The notes under the pieces were generated by a model, which saw nothing but the letters and a program-made list of their open reading frames with translations, made no database searches and was not told the origin of the DNA. 64,000 nt of DNA from Microbacterium sp. SSM24 (GTDB taxonomy: Bacteria; Actinomycetota; Actinomycetes; Actinomycetales; Microbacteriaceae), in NCBI RefSeq assembly GCF_025989145.1, contig NZ_JAPDNQ010000002.1:1-64000 (forward strand), in the 5' to 3' direction. A program made the translations under genes and the position numbers. Below, one piece after another: positions 16,825-25,964 of the stretch (the stretch's first letter is position 1; each line of letters starts with the position of its first letter).

Positions 16825-17049
16825 TCAGGCGACGAAGCCGACGCGGCGGGACTCCTCGGTCCCGAGCTCGATGTAGGCCAGCCCCGACGTGGGAACGATG
16901 TAGTTGTTCCCCTTGACGTCGCTGAACGTGACGTGGGTCGCGCCGGCGTCGAGCGCGGTCGCGATCGACTTCTTGACGTCGGCCGCGGGCTCGTTGGTCT
17001 CGAAGCTGAGCTCGCGTCCGGTGTTCGCGATGCCGATGCGGATCTCCAC
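16825..17049 (-). CDS. DUF3107 protein (TB9.4-like)
   Basis: A 74-aa protein with MEIRIGIANTGRELSFET and a middle SDVKGNNYIVPTSGLAYIELG, the pattern of the DUF3107 family (mycobacterial TB9.4, Rv3208A). It is a small beta-rich protein without visible active-site residues and of unknown function. The GTG start has AAAGAGG about 7 nt upstream. It begins a two-gene operon with a small membrane protein and stands back to back with adnA. Its place between rhlE and the adn genes is conserved in actinobacteria. Confidence 0.85.
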   Translation of the reverse strand: MEIRIGIANTGRELSFETNEPAADVKKSIATALDAGATHVTFSDVKGNNYIVPTSGLAYIELGTEESRRVGFVA

Positions 17050-17173
17050 GTGACTGCCTCTTTCCTGCTCTGCGCGCCGGTTGCCGGACGCATGGCAACT
17101 CTACGACACGGGCACCGGCGGCCAGGCCGCGCGGCGCACGCTCTCGGCGAACGGGATTGTCGGCCGCTCGCGC

Positions 17174-17179
17174 TACGGT
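17174..17179 (+). promoter_or_regulatory. -10 element of adnA (leaderless type)
   Basis: TACGGT ends 7 nt before the ATG at 17187. The 137-bp gap upstream holds this and the DUF3107 leader, and nothing else is seen. Confidence 0.5.
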
Positions 17180-17186
17180 CGAGGGC

Positions 17187-20100
17187 ATGGTGTCGCGGGA
17201 CGGATCCGAAGCAGCGGCCGCGCTCGACGACTCTCAGCGCGCCGTCGTCGACCTCGCGTCGACCGCCTCCGGAGTCGTGGTCGGTGCGCCGGGAACGGGC
17301 AAGACGACGGCCCTCGTGGCCCGCGTCGCGGCGCTGGTCGAGGGCGGAGTCGACCCCGACGGGGTGCTCGTGCTGACCCCCTCACGGCAGACCGCGACCG
17401 CTCTGCGCGATCGGCTCGCCATCGCGGTCGACCGCGCGACGTCCGGTCCGCTCGCACGTTCGGTCGCCTCGTTCGCGTTCCAGCTGGTGCGGGCGCACGC
17501 GGTCGCCATCGACGCCGAGCCGCCGCAGCTGCTCACCGGCGGCGACGAGGACCAGCTGATCCACGATCTGCTCGAAGGCGACGCCGAAGACGAGGCATCG
17601 GAGCCCTCTCGATGGCCGGAGTGGCTGGCGCCGGGGATCCGAGGGACGGCGGGGTTCCGCACGGAGGTGCGCACGTTCTTCGCCGAGTGCACCACGCTCG
17701 GCATCGGCCCCGACCGGCTGCGCGCGCTCGGGCAGCGTGACGAGCGGCCCGCCTGGACCTCGCTGGCCTCGTTCTTCGAGGAGTATCTCGATGTCCGGGC
17801 CGACATGCGCGGCGCTCACCGTGATGCGGCGGGGCTCGTGCGCGAGGCTGTCGGCCTCGTCCGCACGCTGGGCGACGGCATCGAGGCGCTCGATCGCGTC
17901 AGGGTGATCCTCGTCGACGACGCGCAGGAGCTCACACTCGGCGGCGTCGAGCTGCTCGAGGCCGCGCGGGGCCGTGCCATCCCGGTCCTGGCGTTCGGCG
18001 ACCCCGACGTCGGCTCCGGAGCGTTCCGCGGCGCGACGCCCGAGAACTTCGCGCGCCTCGCGGCATCCCTCGGCCAGGTGCACGTCCTCGGCGAGCGGCA
18101 TCGCGGAACGGCCTGGCAGGCCGAGCTGGTGCGGCGCGTCACCCAGCGGATAGGTGCGGTCGGGGTCGTCGCGCACCGCGGCTCGGGCTCGGGAGCAGAG
18201 CCCGACGACTCGGTGCGGGCGCTGCTGCTGCGCTCGGCCGCAGAGGAGTACGACGCGGTGGCGCGCATCCTGCGCGAGCGCCACGTGCACGACGGCGTGC
18301 CCTGGGGGCGCTGCGCCGTGATCGCGCATGACACGCGGCAGGTCGCGGCGCTCGAGACCGAGCTCGCCGCTCGAGAGGTGCCCGCGCGCTCCAGCGGTCC
18401 GGGACGCGCGCTCGGCGTGCTGCGACCGGTGGGCGATCTGCTGCGGCTCGTCGATCTCGCGGCGCGAGAGGAGTGGGAGTTCGACGACGTGTCGCGCGCG
18501 CTCCTGGGCACGTACGGGCGGTTGGATCCGATCGAGCTGCGCCGCCTTCGTTCCACGATGCGCCACACCGAGCTCGCGGCCGGGGGAGAACGCCCGGGCA
18601 AAGAGCTGCTGCTGTCCGCGATGCGTCAGCCGCTCGAGTTCGATCTCATCGATACCCGCGAGGCGCGCCGTGCCGCCCAACTCGCGCGCACACTCGCGTT
18701 CCTGGGCGACGAGCTCGCTCGCGGCGCGACCGCCCACGAACTGCTCTGGGCGGCGTGGGACCGGAGCGGACTCGAGCGCGTGTGGTCGGAGTCGGCGCGC
18801 GGTCACGGGCCGCTGGCGGAGCAGGCGAACCGCGACCTCGACGCCCTCGTCGCGCTCTTCCAGGCGGCGAAGCGATTCGTGGAGCGCTCGATCGACGCGG
18901 ATCCGCGCGTGTTCGTGCGCGGCATCCTGGATTCCGACGTCGCCGAGGACCGCCTCACGGCGCCGGTGCGCAACGACACCGTGCAGATTCTCACCCCCGC
19001 CGGTGCGCTCGGCCTCGAGTTCGACACCGTCGTCATCGCGGGCGTGCAGGAGGGCGTGTGGCCGAACACGCGGCTGCGGGGGAGTCTCCTCGAGACCTGG
19101 CGGCTGGCGGATGCCGCGTCCCGCGTCGCCGGCGATGCGCCGGGGGTCTTCGACCGTCGCCGTTCCGCCATGCACGATGAGCTGCGACTCCTCGCCCGCG
19201 CCCTGTCACGCGGCGCCGAGCGCATCGTCGTGACCGCCGTCGATGACGACGACACCGGGCCGAGCGTCTTCTTCGAGTTCTTCCCCGACCCCGAGCGCTA
19301 TACCGTCGACCACCCTCTCTCGCTGCGCGGCCTGGTGGCGCGCCACCGACGCAGGCTGACCGAGCGCGGCCGCGCCGGGTCGCCCGCGGCGGCGCACGCG
19401 GCCGCACAGCTCGCGCTGCTGGCCGACGCCGGTATCGCGGGAGCAGCGCCGTCGCAGTGGTACGGAGTGCCCGCACCGACCTCTGCAGGACCACTGCGCG
19501 ACCTGGCGAAAGAAGACGTGCGCGTCTCGCCGTCGCGGCTCCACACACTGGAGGAGTGCGAGCTCAACTGGGTCATCGGCGACCTCGGCGGTGATCCGGG
19601 CGGAACGACGGCAGGGCTCGGCACGATCATCCACGCCGCGCTCGAGCACGCCGACGACCCCAGCGAGGAGTCGCTGTGGGCTCAGGTCGACGCCCGCTGG
19701 GGCGAGCTGACCTTCGAGGCCGATTGGCGAGAGCGCGCCGAGAAGACCCGGGCGCGCGACCTGGTCCGCCGCCTGCACCTGTATCTCAGACGCTTCGACG
19801 ATGCGGGCGGGAAGCTCATCGGCGCCGAACCGCATTTCGAGGTCGCGATCCCGCTCGACGATGCTGAGGCCTTCGAGCACGGCGCGATCCTGTCGGGGTA
19901 CATCGACCGCGTCGAGCTCACGCCCGAGGGCGCCGTCGTCATCATGGATCTCAAGACGGGCAAGCGTGAGCCGCAGACCGACGCGAAGGTGGTCGACAAT
20001 CCTCAGCTCGGCGCCTACCAGCTCGCGTTCGAAGCCGGCGCGATCCCCGAAGCGGGCGGTCATCCGGCTGGCGGCGCGAAGCTCCTGGTGCTGCGGCCGA

Positions 20101-20303
20101 CCGCGACGCGGTCCGACTACGTCACCCCGTGGCAGCCGCCGTTCGACGACGTGCGCCGAGACGCGTTCCTCGCGCGCATCCGCTCCGCCGTCACGATCAT
20201 GCGCGGTGTCTCCTTCAGCGCCCCCTACGAGGAGCACTGCCGCGACGACCACTCGTACGGCCTGTGCCGAATCCATACGATCGGCGCGGTGAGCGCCTCA
20301 TGA
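17187..20303 (+). CDS. adnA: AdnA-like motor-nuclease subunit (UvrD-type helicase plus RecB-type nuclease)
   Basis: 1038 aa. Walker A GAPGTGKT is at 33-40; helicase motif II reads VDDAQE instead of the usual DExQD, a weak motor as described for mycobacterial AdnA. GLEFDTVVIAGVQEG is motif V. The C-terminal RecB-family nuclease has IMDLKTGKREP (Asp921, Lys923), PQLGAYQLAF and an upstream GTIIHAALEH. Three Cys near the nuclease (LEECELNW and HCRDDHSYGLC) resemble part of an AddB-style Fe-S site, but a fourth is not evident. With AdnB it resects DNA double-strand breaks. The stop overlaps adnB by 4 nt. Confidence 0.85.
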   Translation: MVSRDGSEAAAALDDSQRAVVDLASTASGVVVGAPGTGKTTALVARVAALVEGGVDPDGVLVLTPSRQTATALRDRLAIAVDRATSGPLARSVASFAFQLVRAHAVAIDAEPPQLLTGGDEDQLIHDLLEGDAEDEASEPSRWPEWLAPGIRGTAGFRTEVRTFFAECTTLGIGPDRLRALGQRDERPAWTSLASFFEEYLDVRADMRGAHRDAAGLVREAVGLVRTLGDGIEALDRVRVILVDDAQELTLGGVELLEAARGRAIPVLAFGDPDVGSGAFRGATPENFARLAASLGQVHVLGERHRGTAWQAELVRRVTQRIGAVGVVAHRGSGSGAEPDDSVRALLLRSAAEEYDAVARILRERHVHDGVPWGRCAVIAHDTRQVAALETELAAREVPARSSGPGRALGVLRPVGDLLRLVDLAAREEWEFDDVSRALLGTYGRLDPIELRRLRSTMRHTELAAGGERPGKELLLSAMRQPLEFDLIDTREARRAAQLARTLAFLGDELARGATAHELLWAAWDRSGLERVWSESARGHGPLAEQANRDLDALVALFQAAKRFVERSIDADPRVFVRGILDSDVAEDRLTAPVRNDTVQILTPAGALGLEFDTVVIAGVQEGVWPNTRLRGSLLETWRLADAASRVAGDAPGVFDRRRSAMHDELRLLARALSRGAERIVVTAVDDDDTGPSVFFEFFPDPERYTVDHPLSLRGLVARHRRRLTERGRAGSPAAAHAAAQLALLADAGIAGAAPSQWYGVPAPTSAGPLRDLAKEDVRVSPSRLHTLEECELNWVIGDLGGDPGGTTAGLGTIIHAALEHADDPSEESLWAQVDARWGELTFEADWRERAEKTRARDLVRRLHLYLRRFDDAGGKLIGAEPHFEVAIPLDDAEAFEHGAILSGYIDRVELTPEGAVVIMDLKTGKREPQTDAKVVDNPQLGAYQLAFEAGAIPEAGGHPAGGAKLLVLRPTATRSDYVTPWQPPFDDVRRDAFLARIRSAVTIMRGVSFSAPYEEHCRDDHSYGLCRIHTIGAVSAS

Positions 20304-23300
20304 CCGTGTCCGCTCCTCCCGTGCTGCTGTCGGCGCGGGTCATCGCCGCCGCGCTCGGACAGTTCCCGCCCACCGACGAGCAGGCTGCCGTGATCGAGGC
20401 CCCGCTCGCCCCCGCGCTCGTCGTGGCGGGAGCGGGGAGCGGCAAGACCGAGACGATGGCGTCGCGTGTGGTGTGGCTCGTCGCGAACGGGCTGGTGCGT
20501 CGCGACCAGGTGCTCGGACTCACCTTCACCCGCAAGGCCGCGGGAGAGCTGGCCGAGCGGATCCAGCGCCGCCTCGCGCGACTCGCCGAGTTCGAGCGAC
20601 GAGGGCTCGTGCCCGCGCTGCCGGGCATGCACGAGAGCGGCCGGCTCGCCGTGTTCGGCGAGCTCGAGCGCGCGGGGGGCGACGGCACGCGCACCGCGGT
20701 CGCGCGCAGCGAGGCCTTGGATGCGCTGGCGCGGTCGGTCGGGGCCGCACCTCAGGACGCCGACGACGATGCGCTCCTGCACCGTCCGACCGTGTCGACC
20801 TACAACAGCTTCGCGGACCAGATCGTGCGCGAGCACGCTGTGCGCATCGGACGGGATGCCGAGGCCGCCGTGCTCTCGGAGTCCGCGGCGTGGCTGCTGA
20901 TGCGCCGTGTCGTGTTCGCGTCCGACGATCCCCGCCTCGAGGGGCGCGTCGAGGCGGTGCGCACCATCATCGACGGGGCACTCCGGATCGCGCGCGACGG
21001 GGTCGACAATCTCGTCGACCTCGACGAGCTCGCGGCCTTCCCCGACGCGTTCGAGCGGGTGCTCGAGCTGCCGTCCACCAACGCGCGCACCGTCGTCTAC
21101 GCCGACGTCGCGGAGGCGTCCGAGAAGGTGGGCGCCCTGTCGATGCTTGCCGACCTCGCGAGGGCATACGCCGCCGAGAAGCGCCGCATCGGCGTGATCG
21201 ACTTCTCCGATCAGGTCGCCGGTGCGCTCGACGTCGTGCGAAGCCACGGGGTGGTCGCCGAAGACCTTCGCGACCGGTATCGCGTCGTGCTCCTGGACGA
21301 GTACCAGGACACGTCCGTCGTGCAGACCGATCTGCTGGCGATGCTGTTCGCCGGAACCGGGGTGATGGCCGTCGGCGACCCCCATCAGGCGATCTACGGC
21401 TGGCGCGGCGCGAGTGCCGGCAACCTCGGCGGATTCCCCCGTGCCTTCGCGGGGGAGCGGGACTGCGCCGAGTACACGCTCCTCACGAGCTGGCGCAACA
21501 GTGCCGGTGTGCTGACCGCCGCCAACGCCGTGCTCGCGCCGCTCGCGGCATCCGCTGCCGTCCCGGTGCAGGAGCTCCGGGCGCGCCCCGGTGCCCCCGC
21601 GGGGGTGATCGAGTGCGCCTTCGACGCCGACCTCGACATCGAGACCGATCGCGTCGCGGCGTGGTTCGAGACGGTGCGTGCCGAGCGTCGGCACGCGGGG
21701 CTCACCACCACCGGCGCGATCCTCTTCCGCAGCAAGAAGCACATGGTGCGCTTCGGCGACGCCCTCGGCCGACGCGGCATCCCTCATCGCATCCTCGGCC
21801 TGGGCGGTCTGCTGTCCACGCCCGAAGTGGTGGATGTCGTCAGCGCGCTGCGCGTGGTGAGCGACCCGAGCGCGGGCTCCGCCCTCATCCGGCTTCTGTC
21901 CGGGCCGCGCTGGGCCATCGGACTCCCCGACCTTCGCGAGCTGGCCGCGCTCGCGCGCCGTATCGCGCGACACGATGCTGCGCTCCAGCCGCTGGCGCCC
22001 GAGGTGGTCGAGCAGATCCGGTCGGGGGCCGGCGATGACGACGGCTCGCTGGTGGACGCGCTCGACTTCGTGCTGCGGCATCCGGTCGATCACGGCTGGC
22101 TCTCGGGCTTCACCGCGGGGGCGCGCGAGCGGCTGCGCGAGGCGGGCGCCGTGTTCGCGGGGCTCCGGCAGGCGGTCGGGATGCCCGTCCCCGAGCTGGT
22201 CCGGCTCATCGAGGGGGAGCTCCGTCTCGACGTCGAACTCGCGGCGAATGAGGCGCGCGGGCCATCGCGGATCGCGTCGGCGCAGCTCCGCGCATTCGTC
22301 GACGAGCTTCACGCGTTCCTCGCCGCCGATGAGACGGGGTCGCTGTCGAGCCTGCTGGCCTGGCTCGACCATGCGGAGCAGCTGGACGAGTTCGCTCCCC
22401 GCACCGAGCCCCCCGAGGACGACGTGGTGCAGCTCCTCACGATCCACGGCTCGAAGGGTCTCGAGTGGGATGCCGTCGCTGTCGTGCGGCTCGTGAAGGA
22501 CGAGCTGCCCAGTGCGCCTCGCGACACCAAGGCGTGGCTGGGATTCGGTGTGCTTCCGTACGCGTTCCGGGGCGACGCCGCGTGGCTCCCCACGCTGGCG
22601 TGGCGTTCGGCGCAGACGCAGCAGGAACTCAAGGCGGCCCTCGACGACTTCATCGCCGCGAACCGCGCGCGACAGCTCGAGGAGGATCGCCGGCTCGCTT
22701 ACGTGGCGGTGACTCGCGCGCGGGATCATCTGCTGCTGACCGGATCGAGCTGGTCGGGAACCAAGCGGCCTCGCGAGCGCAGCCCGTTCTACGGCGAGAT
22801 CACCGACGCCCTCGGCGTCGTCGAACCGGAGCTCGACGCGGGGGAGAACCCGTACCTCGGCGAGCGTCGGGTACTGCAATGGCCGATCGACCCGCTCGGT
22901 TCGCGGCGCGACACGGTCGAGCGCGCGGCGTCGATCGCCGCCGAGGCGATCGATGCTCCGCGTGCAGAGCCCGAGCGGGACCTGGCGCTGCTGCTGGCGG
23001 AGCGTCAGGCGCGGCGAGCCGCGCCTGAGCATGCGGCGCCGACGCGCATCGCGGCGTCGCGCTACAAGGAGTTCGTCTCGGACTACGCCGGCACGGTGGC
23101 CGCGATCGCGCGTCCGCTGCCCGAGCGGCCGTTCCGTCAGACGCGCCTGGGCACGCTCTTCCACGCGTGGGTCGAGCAGCGTGCGGGGCGTCCGGGGCTG
23201 GGCGGATCGATCGACGATGCGCTGTGGGAGAGCGACGAGGACGCCCCCGGCTCGACGTCGTCTGCCGAAGACGCCGCGTCCTTGGATGCGCTGCGCGCCC

Positions 23301-23623
23301 GCTTCCTCGCCTCCGAGTGGGCGCCCCTGCGCCCCCTCGAGGTCGAGACCGAGATCGACTTCACCCTCACCGACCTCGACGGGCGTCCGCACGTCGTCAT
23401 CTGCAAGCTCGATGCCGTCTACCGGCGCGACGACCGGGGCGGACGCATCGAGATCGTGGACTGGAAGACCGGCGCCGCACCTCGCACCGCGGCCGAACGC
23501 GAAGAGCGGATGCTGCAGCTCGAGCTCTACCGTCGCGCGTATCACGCCAAGCACGGCGTCGCTCTGGACGAGATCGACGTCGCGCTCTACTACGTCGCCG
23601 AGGACCTCATCCTCCGCGGCTGA
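20300..23623 (+). CDS. adnB: AdnB-like motor-nuclease subunit (ATP-dependent helicase/nuclease)
   Basis: 1107 aa from the ATG at 20300 (MTVSAPPVLLSARV). Walker A AGAGSGKT is at 43-50, the Q motif FPPTDEQAAV lies upstream, motif II is LLDEYQD (333-337), GDPHQAIYGWRGAS is motif III, LLTIHGSKGLEWDAV motif V and YVAVTRARDHLLLT motif VI, so the motor is complete. The C-terminal nuclease carries GTLFHAWVEQR and EIVDWKTGAAP (Asp1054, Lys1056) plus QLELYRRAYHAKHG. In AdnAB this subunit drives translocation. A frame that starts at 20129 only extends into adnA. Confidence 0.88.
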   Translation: MTVSAPPVLLSARVIAAALGQFPPTDEQAAVIEAPLAPALVVAGAGSGKTETMASRVVWLVANGLVRRDQVLGLTFTRKAAGELAERIQRRLARLAEFERRGLVPALPGMHESGRLAVFGELERAGGDGTRTAVARSEALDALARSVGAAPQDADDDALLHRPTVSTYNSFADQIVREHAVRIGRDAEAAVLSESAAWLLMRRVVFASDDPRLEGRVEAVRTIIDGALRIARDGVDNLVDLDELAAFPDAFERVLELPSTNARTVVYADVAEASEKVGALSMLADLARAYAAEKRRIGVIDFSDQVAGALDVVRSHGVVAEDLRDRYRVVLLDEYQDTSVVQTDLLAMLFAGTGVMAVGDPHQAIYGWRGASAGNLGGFPRAFAGERDCAEYTLLTSWRNSAGVLTAANAVLAPLAASAAVPVQELRARPGAPAGVIECAFDADLDIETDRVAAWFETVRAERRHAGLTTTGAILFRSKKHMVRFGDALGRRGIPHRILGLGGLLSTPEVVDVVSALRVVSDPSAGSALIRLLSGPRWAIGLPDLRELAALARRIARHDAALQPLAPEVVEQIRSGAGDDDGSLVDALDFVLRHPVDHGWLSGFTAGARERLREAGAVFAGLRQAVGMPVPELVRLIEGELRLDVELAANEARGPSRIASAQLRAFVDELHAFLAADETGSLSSLLAWLDHAEQLDEFAPRTEPPEDDVVQLLTIHGSKGLEWDAVAVVRLVKDELPSAPRDTKAWLGFGVLPYAFRGDAAWLPTLAWRSAQTQQELKAALDDFIAANRARQLEEDRRLAYVAVTRARDHLLLTGSSWSGTKRPRERSPFYGEITDALGVVEPELDAGENPYLGERRVLQWPIDPLGSRRDTVERAASIAAEAIDAPRAEPERDLALLLAERQARRAAPEHAAPTRIAASRYKEFVSDYAGTVAAIARPLPERPFRQTRLGTLFHAWVEQRAGRPGLGGSIDDALWESDEDAPGSTSSAEDAASLDALRARFLASEWAPLRPLEVETEIDFTLTDLDGRPHVVICKLDAVYRRDDRGGRIEIVDWKTGAAPRTAAEREERMLQLELYRRAYHAKHGVALDEIDVALYYVAEDLILRG

Positions 23624-23660
23624 TCGGGTACGGACGGCGCCCGGCCGGCTGATCCTCGAT

Positions 23661-24968
23661 CTACTCGGCGAGCCAGCGGCGCAGTGCCGCCTCGGATGCG
23701 CGCTCCGCATCAGCGACCGCGTCGCCGTCGTGCTCGTCCTCCGCCTCGCCGTCGCGCCGCGCGGGCACGGGCATCTGGTCGGAAGCGGAAGCGGAAACGG
23801 CGTCGGCCGTCGCGCGCGCGGCGGCGAAGTCGATCGGCGACGGGAGGTCGGCGAGATCGATCTCGGCGGTGTCCTGTGTCGTGGGGTCGACGGGGTCGTC
23901 TTCGTCCGCCGCCACCCACTGAGACAGTTCCTCGGGGTCGTAGGCGTCGGTCTGCATCGAGGTGTCGACGTCGACGGCAGAGGCCGCAGGCATGCGGTCG
24001 AGGAGCGCGATCGCATCCGAGACGTCGAGCGGGGCATCCATGACGATGTCGTCGTCTGCGACCCCGGCGGCGAGCGTCTCGAGCAGACCCACGGCGTCGT
24101 CGACCACATCGGCGCGACCGGTCTCGTGACCGTGGACGAGCCACGAGGCGAATTCGAGCTCGGCGTACAGGCGCGCGCGCTCGCGGGCGCGCGCGTCGGG
24201 GGCGCGGCCGCTCCCGGCGACGTACGCGGCGTACACGTCGTCGGCGGCGGCCGGAGCGGACGCGAGCCACTGCAGGTCCGTCGCGGGATCGCCGACCGAG
24301 AGCCCGTGCCAGTCGAGCAGGCCGGTCACGGCGGGGGCGCCGTCGACGTCTTCGAAGAGGAAGGATGCCGCACCGGCCCCGCCGAGCACGACGGCCGATT
24401 CGAAGCGCCACAGTTCGTCGGTGTCGAGAGCGCGACGCCACCGCGACAGGAGTGCGACCGGGACCCGCTTCGTGGCGGTCGCGCGCTCCAGCAGGCGTGC
24501 CGCGTCGGTGCGCACCTGCTGCGGCGTGCGAACGGGGAGTCCCTCGGTGCGCACGATCGAGAGGGGCAACGCGTGCAGGGCTGCGAGAGCCGCGCCCACC
24601 GAGGTTGCTGCGCCGCGACCGGGTGGGAGGTGGGCAGGGTCGACCCGGTAGCCGGGGAGGAAGTCGAGCACCACAGCGCGGGTGTCGCCGAGGCCGGCCT
24701 CGCCGAGCAGTTCGGGCGCACGGAAGGGGAGGAGGCCGCGGACACCCGGGGTCAGGGCGCGCAGCGCCCGCACCTCGGCGGCGAGCTCGGGAAGCACGGC
24801 GGAGTCTGCGGGGACGCGCACGACCACACGACGGCCGTCGTCGAGCTCGGCGACGGCCGAGTCGTAGCGACCGGCGATGCCTTCGGTGAGCGCGCCGACT
24901 CCGACGACGCCGACCCGGGGGAGAGCCGACGTGACCGACGCGGCTAGAGTGAAGGGTGAGCGTGCCAT
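23661..24968 (-). CDS. phosphotransferase-fold protein with degenerate catalytic loop
   Basis: 435 aa; residues 1-300 follow the aminoglycoside/macrolide phosphotransferase (choline-kinase) fold, with VLDFLPGYRVD and the metal-site LLDWHGLSVGDPATDL (Asp219). Where active enzymes have HGDxxxxN, this protein reads VVLGGAGAASFLF (193-205): the catalytic Asp and the Asn are gone, so it may be a pseudokinase. Residues 305-435 are an acidic, Ala-rich tail. Antibiotic modification should not be inferred. It lies between adnB and nudC; the ATG at 24968 follows a -10 element by 6 nt. Confidence 0.72.
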   Translation of the reverse strand: MARSPFTLAASVTSALPRVGVVGVGALTEGIAGRYDSAVAELDDGRRVVVRVPADSAVLPELAAEVRALRALTPGVRGLLPFRAPELLGEAGLGDTRAVVLDFLPGYRVDPAHLPPGRGAATSVGAALAALHALPLSIVRTEGLPVRTPQQVRTDAARLLERATATKRVPVALLSRWRRALDTDELWRFESAVVLGGAGAASFLFEDVDGAPAVTGLLDWHGLSVGDPATDLQWLASAPAAADDVYAAYVAGSGRAPDARARERARLYAELEFASWLVHGHETGRADVVDDAVGLLETLAAGVADDDIVMDAPLDVSDAIALLDRMPAASAVDVDTSMQTDAYDPEELSQWVAADEDDPVDPTTQDTAEIDLADLPSPIDFAAARATADAVSASASDQMPVPARRDGEAEDEHDGDAVADAERASEAALRRWLAE

Positions 24969-24974
24969 GTGCCC

Positions 24975-24980
24975 AGGGTA
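24975..24980 (-). promoter_or_regulatory. -10 element of the phosphotransferase-fold gene (leaderless type)
   Basis: On the minus strand TACCCT ends 6 nt before the ATG at 24968, which decides that start over the longer frame from 25292. Confidence 0.5.
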
Positions 24981-25049
24981 GGTCGGCGTCGCTCGTCCAC
25001 CCCCGCGCCACGCCCTGGCTCGCCCTCTCGGAGAAAGCGGAGATCCTCG

Positions 25050-25964
25050 ATGACGGCGCCCGACAGCACGCGGTTCCCCCCGCTTGCCGGAGTGGGTGTC
25101 GATCGTGCGGCCGAGGAGCGAGCACATCCGGGGATCCTCGACACGGCGCGCGCCGATCCTTCGGCCCGCGTGCTCCTCGTCGCCGGTGACCGTGCACCGC
25201 TGGCCACCGCTTCTGCCCTGCACTGGGTGGCTCCCGACGCCGTACCCGCCGACGCGGAGTGGGCGTTCCTCGGACGCCACGCGTCCGGTCACGCCCTCCT
25301 CGCCGCCGTGTTCGAGGCTGCCGAGCCCGATCTGTTCGAGGCGCCGGGAGGCTGGGGAGGACTGCGTTCGGTCGGAGGCGGGCTCTCCGAGACGGATGCC
25401 GCCGCCTTCGTCGAGGCGCTGAGCCTCGCCGGGTGGCTGCTCGACGCGCCGTACTGCCCGGCGTGCGGAGCGCTCACGACGCTCGGCGATGCGGGCTGGT
25501 CACGGCGCTGCCCATCGTGCGGGCGCCAGCACTTCCCGCGCACCGATCCCGCGGTGATCGTCGCGATCACGAGCGCCGTGGATCCCGACAGACTGCTCCT
25601 GGGCTCGAACGCGCTGTGGGGCGCGCACCGATTCTCGTGCTTCGCGGGTTTCGTGGAGGCCGGCGAGTCACTCGAGGCGACGGTGGTCCGCGAGGTCGCC
25701 GAGGAGGCCGGCATCCAGGTCGCCGACGTACGCTATCGCGGCTCGCAGGCGTGGCCGTACCCGCGATCGCTGATGCTGGGATTCCTCGCGACGGCGGTCG
25801 ACGACGCGGCCGCGCGACCCGACGGCGACGAGATCGTGGCCGTGCGGTGGTTCACGCGCGACGAGATCGGTGCGGGACTGGCGGGCGAGGGCGATCTGCG
25901 TCTTCCGGGTGCGGCGTCGATCGCGCACCGGCTCATCAGCGACTGGTACGAGGGGCGCGCGTGA
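25050..25964 (+). CDS. nudC: NAD(+) diphosphatase / RNA deNADding Nudix hydrolase
   Basis: 304 aa. A zinc ribbon with Cys136, Cys139, Cys154 and Cys157 (YCPACG, RCPSCG) precedes the Nudix box 200-222 (GFVEAGE...REVAEEAGI), which fits GX5EX7REUXEEXGU exactly. SQAWPYPRS (232-240) is the NudC-specific motif, usually SQPWPFPxS. It cuts NADH/NAD to NMN and AMP and can remove NAD caps from RNA. The ATG at 25050 has GGAG 7 nt upstream. The stop overlaps the uvrD2 GTG (GTGA). Pairing with uvrD2 is also known in mycobacteria. Confidence 0.92.
   Translation: MTAPDSTRFPPLAGVGVDRAAEERAHPGILDTARADPSARVLLVAGDRAPLATASALHWVAPDAVPADAEWAFLGRHASGHALLAAVFEAAEPDLFEAPGGWGGLRSVGGGLSETDAAAFVEALSLAGWLLDAPYCPACGALTTLGDAGWSRRCPSCGRQHFPRTDPAVIVAITSAVDPDRLLLGSNALWGAHRFSCFAGFVEAGESLEATVVREVAEEAGIQVADVRYRGSQAWPYPRSLMLGFLATAVDDAAARPDGDEIVAVRWFTRDEIGAGLAGEGDLRLPGAASIAHRLISDWYEGRA

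Noticed and set aside
20225..24109. A 1294-aa open frame on the minus strand opposite adnB
   Set aside because: It is Arg/Glu/Asp-rich low-complexity sequence with no motif and lies across adnB with its complete helicase and nuclease motifs. Long antisense frames are expected at this GC content.
23661..24968. Macrolide 2'-phosphotransferase resistance gene
   Set aside because: Catalytic HGD and Asn residues are absent; a resistance call cannot be supported.
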